DNA of 5,863 nucleotides from Chloroflexota bacterium (GTDB lineage Bacteria; Chloroflexota; Anaerolineae; Anaerolineales; UBA11858), in the NCBI GenBank assembly GCA_030666985.1, contig DAOUWT010000181.1, positions 1 through 5,863 of the forward strand, written 5' to 3'. The translations under genes and the position numbers were made by a program. The notes under the pieces are model-generated. The model was given only the letters and a program-made list of their open reading frames with translations, searched no databases and was not told the origin of the DNA. Position 1 is the stretch's first letter. Every line of letters starts with the position of its first letter. Shown here piece by piece: positions 1 through 4,940 of the stretch.

Positions 1-10
1 AAAAAACACG

Positions 11-48
11 GAATTTGGGGGGATGCAAGAGGGGCCTCCCCTAAATTC
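11..48 (-). terminator. Hairpin with U-tract, possible minus-strand intrinsic terminator
   Basis: Positions 11-22 pair with 37-48 over 12 bp: GAATTT with AAATTC, then a G/C run with two G-T wobbles. Read on the minus strand, the stem is followed by CGTG and then six T (positions 6-1), the layout of an intrinsic terminator. The plus strand has no T-tract after the stem. No minus-strand gene is visible between here and the operon, so the transcript it would end is unknown. It could instead be a palindromic intergenic repeat cut by the window edge. Confidence 0.35.
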
Positions 49-270
49 GACATCTTCTCGTCGCATTTGGGGGAGGTAGGGAGGGGGCGTGTTTTTCCAA
101 CAACCTTTGAGTGCTCCCTTGGTATGTGGCTGGGGATGGGGAGCGAGGGAAGCGGGGCAGGTGTCTCCTGGGGGAATGGAAAAGCAAAAGGGGAGGAAAG
201 CCAGGAGCGGAGGCGTGAAAAACCAGGGGGCTGGGAACTCAGAAGCGCGGCGGGAAGCAAAGGGCCGGGC
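49..270. other. G-rich non-coding leader region
   Basis: No credible gene is present. Overlapping open frames of 60-70 codons exist, but they translate to low-complexity Gly/Arg/Glu/Ser-rich peptides that follow the G-run bias and have no recognisable domain. The plus strand is strongly purine-rich with many runs of 3-5 G. I looked for a SAM or SAH riboswitch, because the next gene belongs to the SAH/MTA deaminase family, and recognised none. Confidence 0.6.
132..157 (+). other. Putative G-quadruplex motif upstream of the operon
   Basis: Four G-runs lie in a row: 132-135 (GGGG), 138-141 (GGGG), 147-149 (GGG) and 154-157 (GGGG). Loops are 2, 5 and 4 nt, so the motif satisfies the G3+N1-7 rule without mismatch. 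It lies about 120 bp upstream of the candidate -10. Whether it folds, or is just a product of G-rich spacer DNA, cannot be told from sequence. Confidence 0.55.
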
Positions 271-286
271 TAAAATATGATACAAT
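271..286 (+). promoter_or_regulatory. Candidate -10 region of the deaminase-phosphoesterase operon
   Basis: An abrupt AT-rich block after G-rich DNA contains three overlapping -10-like hexamers: TAAAAT (271-276), TATGAT (276-281) and TACAAT (281-286). They lie about 45-60 bp before the start codon at 332. No good -35 hexamer is seen 16-18 bp upstream, so the promoter would be weak or not strictly sigma-70-like. Confidence 0.4.
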
Positions 287-318
287 TCATCCTCAAACCT
301 ATTTTCACACATAACCTT

Positions 319-324
319 AAAGGA
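319..324 (+). promoter_or_regulatory. Ribosome binding site of the fusion gene
   Basis: AAAGGA ends 7 nt before the ATG at 332. This supports that ATG as the start, as does the typical amidohydrolase N-terminal strand (LLLTNAIVLTMD) that follows. Confidence 0.7.
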
Positions 325-331
325 AAACCTC

Positions 332-2311
332 ATGCCAACACCCATTGATCTCCTCCTCACCAACGCCATTGTCCTCACCATGGACGAAGATTACTCACAA
401 TACGAGAACGGCGCCGTAGCCGTCAAAGACGATAGCATTCTTGCCGTGGGGCCTTCCAAAGAACTCCAGGGCCAATACCAGGCAAAAAACACCCTGGACT
501 GCGGCGGGAAAGTTCTCCTGCCGGGGTTGGTCAACGCCCACACCCATGTCCCCATGAACCTTTTGCGCGGGCTGGCAGACGACCTGCGCCTGGACGTGTG
601 GCTGCTGGGCTACATGATGCCCGTGGAACGCGAATTCGTAGACCCTGAGTTCGTCCGCCTGGGCACAGCCTTGGCCTGCGCCGAACTCATCCGCTCCGGG
701 GTAACATGCTTCGCCGATATGTACTACTACGAAGACCAGGTGGCTCAAGCCACTGCTGAAGCCGGGCTGCGAGCAGTCGTCGGTCAAAGCATCCTCAAGT
801 TTCCCAGCCCAGACGCTGCCACCTACGAGGACGCCTTGTCCGCCGCCGAAGACCTCATCAAGAAATGGAAGGGGCATCCCCTTATTACCCCCGCTGTCGC
901 GCCCCACGCCCACTATACCGCCACAGAAGACATCCTCGCTGCCGCTGTCGAATTAGCCATAAAATACGACGTTCCCCTCCACACCCACATCGCAGAAACT
1001 GCCCAAGAGGTGGAAGACTCCTTCGACGAAAACGGGATGCCAGTCGTTCCCCACATCAAGAAACATGGCTTGCTCAAAGCCAAAGTCATTGCCGCCCATT
1101 GTGTTCACATTGACGAAGGAGAGATGCAAACTCTCCAGAAATACGGCGCGGGGGTAGCGCACAACCCCACCTCTAACCTCAAGTTGGCCTCAGGTATTGC
1201 CCCCGTCTCCGCCATGCTGGAAACCGGCCTCAATGTGGGCATCGGCACCGATGGGGCATCCTCCAATAACGACCTAGATATGTTCGAGGAGATGCGCCTC
1301 ACCGCCCTCCTGGGCAAAGGCAGCACGGGCGACCCCACCGTCATCCCCGCCAAAACAGCCCTCACCATGGCCACCCGGCTAGGGGCCAAGGCCATCCACC
1401 TGGGTGATGTCACCGGCTCCCTGGAACCCGGAAAACGGGCCGACTTGATCCTGGTAGACATATCCCCCCTCCACAATTCCCCCCGCTTCCACAACACCAC
1501 AGGCAGCATATACACTCAATTAGTATATGCCTCTAAATCTACCGATGTCAGCGATGTGATGGTTAATGGCCAATGGCTGATGCGCGAGAAAGAACTCCTC
1601 ACTATAAACGAAGGTAAACTCCTCCCCCAGGCTCAAGCCTACGCCCAACGCATCGACGCCTTCCTATCTAAACGGGAAGAGTCGGTCTTCTCCAAACTCA
1701 TAGCCATTGGAGGAGCGGTCGAGCAAGAAAGTTACGAGGTTCAGGTCAAGGTGCGCGTCCCCGCCGTTGAACCTATCCTCCAGATCATCCCCGAAAAACT
1801 GGAAGTTCTCTATCACCGCCATTACCACGAATTTGATACTTATTTCAGGTTCGAGGATGCCGAGACGGGCTGGCTGCGCTACCGGGAAGACGAATATATA
1901 GATGACAAGGGCGAAATCAGCAATGTCCGCTACCGCCTCACCCTGATAGGCCCCTCCCGGGAGGAGCGTTTCCCCGGCGACGTGCTCCTCTCCCGGAGCC
2001 GCTTCCTGGCCCCGGCCATCCACAGCCTCCGCTTCTACAGGGAATACTTCAATCCCACCGAAGAGATCTTTATAGAAAAAGACCGCCTGCGCTGGCGCGT
2101 CCTCTTCAGAGACACTGTATTTTACATTAACTTAGACCGGCTCGACAAACCCGATTTAGGGACATTTTTAGAGATCAAAAGCCGCACCTGGAGCCTGGAA
2201 GACGCCCAGCACAAAGCTAATATGGCAGATGACCTGCTGGGACTTTTGGGCATCTCTCCTGATGAAAGGAAAACTCAAGATTACGTCAAGGTTGTCAAGG
2301 CAGGGGCATAG
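332..2311 (+). CDS. MtaD-type amidohydrolase (MTA/SAH deaminase family) fused to a C-terminal CYTH domain
   Basis: The 659-residue protein has two parts. Residues 1 to about 445 form a complete amidohydrolase of the 5'-methylthioadenosine/S-adenosylhomocysteine deaminase (MtaD) type, which is normally a stand-alone enzyme of about 400-440 residues. Visible metal ligands and catalytic positions are HTH (H70, H72), E99 in the VER motif, PHAH (H192), HTHIAET (H219, E222), AHCVH (H256) and GTDG (D307). SLEPGKRADLILVD (363-376) closes the beta-sandwich. Family knowledge predicts zinc-dependent deamination of MTA, SAH or a related adenosine derivative to the inosine form in the cytosol, for salvage of methylation by-products. 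Residues about 465-645 resemble a CYTH/triphosphate-tunnel domain: EVQVK (469-473), FDTYF (501-505), LRYRE (515-519), YRLTLIGP (534-541), KDRLRWR (583-589), INLD (599-602) and GTFLEIK (610-616). No signal peptide or membrane segment is seen. Substrate is uncertain, because relatives include guanine, chlorohydrolase-type and other deaminases. Confidence 0.93.
   Translation: MPTPIDLLLTNAIVLTMDEDYSQYENGAVAVKDDSILAVGPSKELQGQYQAKNTLDCGGKVLLPGLVNAHTHVPMNLLRGLADDLRLDVWLLGYMMPVEREFVDPEFVRLGTALACAELIRSGVTCFADMYYYEDQVAQATAEAGLRAVVGQSILKFPSPDAATYEDALSAAEDLIKKWKGHPLITPAVAPHAHYTATEDILAAAVELAIKYDVPLHTHIAETAQEVEDSFDENGMPVVPHIKKHGLLKAKVIAAHCVHIDEGEMQTLQKYGAGVAHNPTSNLKLASGIAPVSAMLETGLNVGIGTDGASSNNDLDMFEEMRLTALLGKGSTGDPTVIPAKTALTMATRLGAKAIHLGDVTGSLEPGKRADLILVDISPLHNSPRFHNTTGSIYTQLVYASKSTDVSDVMVNGQWLMREKELLTINEGKLLPQAQAYAQRIDAFLSKREESVFSKLIAIGGAVEQESYEVQVKVRVPAVEPILQIIPEKLEVLYHRHYHEFDTYFRFEDAETGWLRYREDEYIDDKGEISNVRYRLTLIGPSREERFPGDVLLSRSRFLAPAIHSLRFYREYFNPTEEIFIEKDRLRWRVLFRDTVFYINLDRLDKPDLGTFLEIKSRTWSLEDAQHKANMADDLLGLLGISPDERKTQDYVKVVKAGA
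2302..2306 (+). promoter_or_regulatory. Ribosome binding site of the metallophosphoesterase, inside the upstream gene
   Basis: AGGGG lies within the last codons of the upstream gene, 8 nt before the ATG at 2315. With only 3 nt between the upstream stop (ending 2311) and this start, translational coupling is likely. Confidence 0.6.
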
Positions 2312-2314
2312 GCC

Positions 2315-3157
2315 ATGAAAATCGCTGTCTTAGCCGACATCCACGGCAATATTCAGGCTCTGCAAAAGGTGTGGGAACACGTGGATCGCTGGGGGCCTGA
2401 CACAGTGTTCGTGGTGGGGGATACCATCAACCGTGGCCCGCGCTCGAAGGCGTGTCTGCAATTTGTGCTCCAAAAGCGCTGCGTGGAGGGGTGGCGCGTA
2501 ATCTGGGGCAACCACGAGGATTATGTGCTGCAATTTGACGAACCCGATGCCCCGGCCCATGGCCCCCGCTTCGAGATGATGCGATGCACGCACTGGAATT
2601 ACCAACAACTCACCCCCGACGAGATCGCGAGCATCAGGACTTTCCCCTACCAGATTGAGCAAAGCGTGCTGGGTGGGCAAGTCATCCGTGCCGTGCATGG
2701 TTCAATGCTAGGGACGCGGAAAGGCATCTACCCGGACACGTCTCAAGAATCCTTGGCTGCCAAAATTGCCCCCGCCCCGCAGATACTGATGGTGGGGCAC
2801 ACCCACAAACCCCTTCTCCGCTCTTTGGACGGGGCGCTAATCGTCAACGCTGGCTCAGTGGGCCTGCCCTTCGACGGGGATACACGTCCCAGCTACGCCC
2901 AAATTGTTTGGCGCAACGACCACTGGGAAGCGGAGATCATCCGCGTAGACTATGACCACGCCGCAGCCATTAGAGATTTCTACACAAGCGGCTTCCTCAC
3001 CGAGGGAGGAGGGATGGCCAAGGTCATTCTCACGGAGTTGAAGTTGGCCCGCTCTTTAATTTCGCCCTGGCTTAAGCGCTATAGAGATGCGGTGATGGAG
3101 GGGGAGATTAGTGTGGAGGAGGGGGTGAGGGAGTTTTTGGGGGAGATGGGGGGCTAG
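2315..3157 (+). CDS. Calcineurin-like metallophosphoesterase (YfcE/Metallophos_2-like)
   Basis: This 280-residue cytosolic protein carries every signature of the binuclear metallophosphoesterase fold, in order: DIHGN (D8, H10), GDTINRGP (G35, D36), GNHED (N66, H67), the isolated H128 (VHGS), GHTH (H162, H164) and NAGSVGLP (178-185). These residues bind two divalent metals and hydrolyse phosphomonoesters or phosphodiesters. Length fits the bacterial family, with an extra C-terminal helical stretch at 213-280. The gene is the second of a two-gene operon, 3 nt after the deaminase-CYTH gene, which suggests its substrate is a nucleotide or phosphorylated metabolite from that enzyme's pathway; this is inference. 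Family members act on cAMP, diadenosine polyphosphates or generic phosphodiesters, so substrate cannot be assigned. The last 13 codons are extremely G-rich and include a G-quadruplex motif. Confidence 0.9.
   Translation: MKIAVLADIHGNIQALQKVWEHVDRWGPDTVFVVGDTINRGPRSKACLQFVLQKRCVEGWRVIWGNHEDYVLQFDEPDAPAHGPRFEMMRCTHWNYQQLTPDEIASIRTFPYQIEQSVLGGQVIRAVHGSMLGTRKGIYPDTSQESLAAKIAPAPQILMVGHTHKPLLRSLDGALIVNAGSVGLPFDGDTRPSYAQIVWRNDHWEAEIIRVDYDHAAAIRDFYTSGFLTEGGGMAKVILTELKLARSLISPWLKRYRDAVMEGEISVEEGVREFLGEMGG
3121..3153 (+). other. Putative G-quadruplex at the 3' end of the phosphoesterase gene
   Basis: G-runs at 3121-3125, 3129-3131, 3139-3143 and 3148-3153 are separated by loops of 3, 7 and 4 nt, a perfect G3+N1-7 motif ending 1 nt before the stop codon. 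Two more G5 runs follow at 3186-3190 and 3192-3196. It is on the coding strand, so the mRNA carries it. No ordinary intrinsic terminator is visible for this operon. Confidence 0.6.
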
Positions 3158-3182
3158 GTACTAGGAAATTAGTGACTAGGGA
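3154..3182 (+). repeat. Heptad tandem repeat CTAGGNA that includes the stop codon
   Basis: Three CTAGGNA units begin at 3154, 3161 and 3176, with one degenerate 8-nt unit (ATTAGTGA) at 3168. The first unit contains the TAG stop of the phosphoesterase gene. Short heptanucleotide tandem repeats of this kind are known from cyanobacterial intergenic DNA, and I believe they also occur in Chloroflexota; the latter is recollection, not a search result. Confidence 0.5.
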
Positions 3183-3431
3183 GCTGGGGGCGGGGGTAGC
3201 AGGCCATCCTCGAATAAAACACGAATAAACGAATACCGCACGGCCACCCATTCGTGTTGCTTTGCACACGGTGTGCGCCCATGGTGCGCCCTCGGCGTTC
3301 GTGCCCTCATTCGTGGACGGCAACGATACAAAAACATCCACTTCTCGCATGTTACTACTATCTACCGACCGACGAGTGACTTCCACCGCGCTGTACTAGT
3401 TTGATTCGTCCTGACCCGTGTTTAGAAAAAC
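3158..3431. other. Repeat-rich spacer between convergent genes, no gene seen
   Basis: The plus-strand operon and the minus-strand ATPase converge on this spacer. CACGAAT/ATTCGTG words recur: AACACGAAT (3218-3226), ACGAAT (3229-3234), ATTCGTGTT (3250-3258), GTTCGTG (3297-3303) and ATTCGTG (3309-3315). The 3218 and 3250 words form a perfect 9-bp inverted repeat with a 23-nt gap. A GCACAC/GTGTGC palindrome sits at 3264-3276. No hairpin with a T-tract serves either gene. A minus-strand open frame spans part of it but looks spurious. Confidence 0.55.
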
Positions 3432-4592
3432 TCACAAACCAATTCGATCCAAATCCCGCCAACTGACAAAAGACCCCGCGCCAGTTTGCAATGACTTTTC
3501 ACCCCCGTAAACCACATAACCTTGGTCTTCAGACATTCCCGCAAGCTCTAGCCAATACTTGAGATTTTTCAAGTAGTTATTAGAAATTGTCTTGCCAGCC
3601 TTGATCTCAACAGGCCTTATCGATTCCCCATTGACTAATAAGCAATCAATTTCCCTGCCCTGGCTATCCCGCCAGAAATAAGGATAGCGACGTTTCCCAC
3701 GGTGAAGACCGCGCTTTATGAATTCGTTGATCACTAAATTCTCGAATAGCGATCCCTTTAAATAATGCGTGTTGACCTGGTCAGCGTCTTTGATGCCCAG
3801 CAAGGAGCACACCAGACCAGTATCGTAGAAATAAAGTTTGGGGGATTTTATCACTCGCTTCGAGAAATTTTTATAATATGGCTGCAAGCGGTAAACAATA
3901 TAAGAGGCTTCCAGGATAGAAATCCATGATCTAACAGTATTGGGGCTGATCCCGGCATCATTTGCCAGACTGGCATAGTTGAGCAATTGCCCTGTACGCC
4001 CTGCGCATAATTGGATAAATCGAATGAAGGCGTTTGTGTCTCCAATATTTTTTATCATCCGCGCGTCTCTTTCAACATAAGTTTGGATATAAGAGGGGTA
4101 AAAATCGGCAGGTTCAATATCTCGATTATAAATTCGGGGATATTGTCCCTTGTAGATCAGAGTTTCATAATCGTCAAAGGCGTGACCTCCGTTCTCTAAT
4201 TCCAAAAACGAGAATGGAAGCAAATAAAGAATCGCAGCTCTCCCGGCCAGCGTTTGGCTAATTTTCTCCATTAAAAGAAAATTAGAAGAACCGGTCAGAA
4301 CAAACTGGATATTACGATCATTGTCCACAATGGATTGAATATAAGAAAATAATTCTGGTACATTCTGGACTTCATCAAGAACAGCCCCTTCCCTATAGTT
4401 TGATAAAAAACCACGCGGATCGGTAAGCGCTACCTGGCGAATATCCGGTTCTTCCAAAGACACATAAGGGAGAGATGGAAAGGCGGCTTTTACTAGAGTC
4501 GTCTTACCCGATTGACGCGGGCCATTAAGGGTTAGCACCTGAAATTTCTGGGTCAAGTCAAGCATTTTTGGGGTTAGAGTGCGGTCAATCAT
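3432..4592 (-). CDS. AAA_14 / DUF4143 family ATPase with PD-(D/E)XK-like C-terminal domain
   Basis: This complete 386-residue protein belongs to the widespread AAA_14-DUF4143 ATPases. The N-terminal P-loop domain has Walker A GPRQSGKT (24-31), Walker B AVLDEVQ (70-76), a sensor motif LTGSSNF (99-105) and the family GRAA motif (117-120). A helical, possibly winged-helix part (about 185-240) has NYASLANDAGISPNTVRSW. The DUF4143 part ends in a nuclease-like signature: E284, EID (D316) and VEIKAG (E329, K331). A strong ribosome binding site lies 5 nt before the ATG. The cellular role of the family is not established; such genes are common in accessory DNA. The gene stands alone between repeat-rich spacers and is visibly more A+T-rich than the operon to its left, consistent with acquisition by transfer. 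The stop is followed closely by a T5 stretch on the minus strand but no clear hairpin. Confidence 0.92.
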   Translation of the reverse strand: MIDRTLTPKMLDLTQKFQVLTLNGPRQSGKTTLVKAAFPSLPYVSLEEPDIRQVALTDPRGFLSNYREGAVLDEVQNVPELFSYIQSIVDNDRNIQFVLTGSSNFLLMEKISQTLAGRAAILYLLPFSFLELENGGHAFDDYETLIYKGQYPRIYNRDIEPADFYPSYIQTYVERDARMIKNIGDTNAFIRFIQLCAGRTGQLLNYASLANDAGISPNTVRSWISILEASYIVYRLQPYYKNFSKRVIKSPKLYFYDTGLVCSLLGIKDADQVNTHYLKGSLFENLVINEFIKRGLHRGKRRYPYFWRDSQGREIDCLLVNGESIRPVEIKAGKTISNNYLKNLKYWLELAGMSEDQGYVVYGGEKSLQTGAGSFVSWRDLDRIGL

Positions 4593-4597
4593 TTTGG

Positions 4598-4602
4598 CCT
4601 CC
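4598..4602 (-). promoter_or_regulatory. Ribosome binding site of the DUF4143 ATPase
   Basis: On the minus strand GGAGG lies 5 nt before the ATG at 4592, a strong match that fixes the start. Confidence 0.75.
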
Positions 4603-4606
4603 GAGA

Positions 4607-4646
4607 GTGAAACGTGAAGAGTGAAGAGTAAAACGTGAAACGTGAG
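4607..4646. repeat. Heptad tandem repeat GTGAAAC/GTGAAGA upstream of the ATPase
   Basis: Five full 7-bp units begin at 4607, 4614, 4621, 4628 and 4635, with a partial sixth at 4642. Units are GTGAAAC or GTGAAGA, except GTAAAAC at 4628. The array ends only 4 bp from the ATPase ribosome binding site, so it would lie in that gene's 5' leader. A related word, GAAGAGTGAGG, occurs once more at 5710-5720. Confidence 0.75.
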
Positions 4647-4667
4647 GTTTTGGTATCTTATTCATAG

Positions 4668-4696
4668 ATGATAACACGTCCTGTGCAATTATGCAA
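4668..4696 (-). promoter_or_regulatory. Weak candidate promoter of the DUF4143 ATPase
   Basis: On the minus strand TATCAT (4668-4673, 5 of 6 to the -10 consensus) is preceded by a 17-bp spacer and TTGCAT (4691-4696, 3 of 6 to -35). It is correctly placed upstream of the ATPase. It overlaps half of the 45-bp palindrome, so occupancy of that palindrome could affect it. The -35 match is poor. Confidence 0.25.
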
Positions 4697-4721
4697 TGGC
4701 ATTGCAGATTTGCACAGGACG
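4677..4721. repeat. 45-bp near-perfect palindrome
   Basis: The sequence is symmetric about base 4699. The outer arms CGTCCTGTGCAA (4677-4688) and TTGCACAGGACG (4710-4721) pair perfectly over 12 bp. The inner arms TGCAATG (4692-4698) and CATTGCA (4700-4706) pair over 7 bp around one central G. Only two of the 22 arm pairs mismatch. Neither strand has a T-tract directly after the stem, so it is not a standard terminator. It may be a REP-like or transposon-derived dispersed palindrome, or a binding site. Confidence 0.8.
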
Positions 4722-4739
4722 GCTAGGGGTAATTTCTTT

Positions 4740-4854
4740 TAGGACTTACGCACTGATAGACTTTTCAGGGTAGTAGGCCAATCGAATTGGCCGGATTCTG
4801 ATTAGAATACCCACCCAATGCGATTGGGTTAGCTACCCATCTGCGTAAGTCCTA
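4740..4854. mobile_element. 115-bp MITE with 13-bp terminal inverted repeats and cloverleaf-capable interior
   Basis: TAGGACTTACGCA (4740-4752) and TGCGTAAGTCCTA (4842-4854) are perfect 13-bp terminal inverted repeats. Identical TTCTTT hexamers abut both ends (4734-4739 and 4855-4860), as expected of a target-site duplication. The element is non-coding, so it would depend on a DDE transposase elsewhere. I recall similar AGGACTTACGCA ends from cyanobacterial insertion elements, but cannot name the family. Inside, GGGTAG (4768-4773) pairs with CTACCC (4833-4838) and encloses three hairpins: 4776-4792 (7 bp, CGA loop), 4793-4811 (ATTCT/AGAAT plus GG/CC with one bulge) and 4813-4829 (7 bp, GCG loop). 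Confidence 0.85.
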
Positions 4855-4881
4855 TTCTTTATATAAAAGTGGGAACAACTT

Positions 4882-4908
4882 AAAAACAAAACCCGCCGGA
4901 AGCGGGTT
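4882..4908 (-). terminator. Intrinsic terminator of the toxin-antitoxin operon
   Basis: On the minus strand AACCCGC (4908-4902), a TTCCG loop and GCGGGTT (4896-4890) form a 7-bp stem, followed at once by TTGTTTTT (4889-4882). This is a textbook Rho-independent terminator. It starts about 30 nt after the toxin stop codon. Confidence 0.88.
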
Positions 4909-4940
4909 GGCGAAACTGTGCATTGGGGCAAGGAGGGGGT

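Noticed and set aside
67..280. Two overlapping plus-strand open frames in the leader
   Set aside because: They start at non-ATG or unsupported codons, lack a ribosome binding site, and encode low-complexity peptides that follow the G-rich composition.
1..331. SAM or SAH riboswitch before the deaminase gene
   Set aside because: No recognisable aptamer core; the region is dominated by G-runs, and only the hairpin at 11-48 is convincing.
395..913. Long antisense open frame inside the deaminase gene
   Set aside because: It is a shadow of a high-GC coding region; the plus frame carries all catalytic motifs.
3108..3386. Minus-strand open frame of about 92 codons in the convergent spacer
   Set aside because: It begins at GTG without a ribosome binding site, has no recognisable domain, and its C-terminal Pro/Ser run is the antisense of the G-rich phosphoesterase end.
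4677..4740. Palindrome plus T-rich stretch as a plus-strand terminator
   Set aside because: The ATTTCTTTT stretch begins about 10 nt after the stem and no plus-strand gene ends nearby.
4607..4854. CRISPR array
   Set aside because: The repeats are 7-bp head-to-tail units without spacers, and the larger elements are single palindromes, not regularly spaced direct repeats.
4740..4854. tRNA or other cloverleaf RNA gene
   Set aside because: The arms do not match tRNA dimensions, and there is no T-psi-C or CCA signature. Terminal inverted repeats and flanking direct repeats explain it as a MITE.
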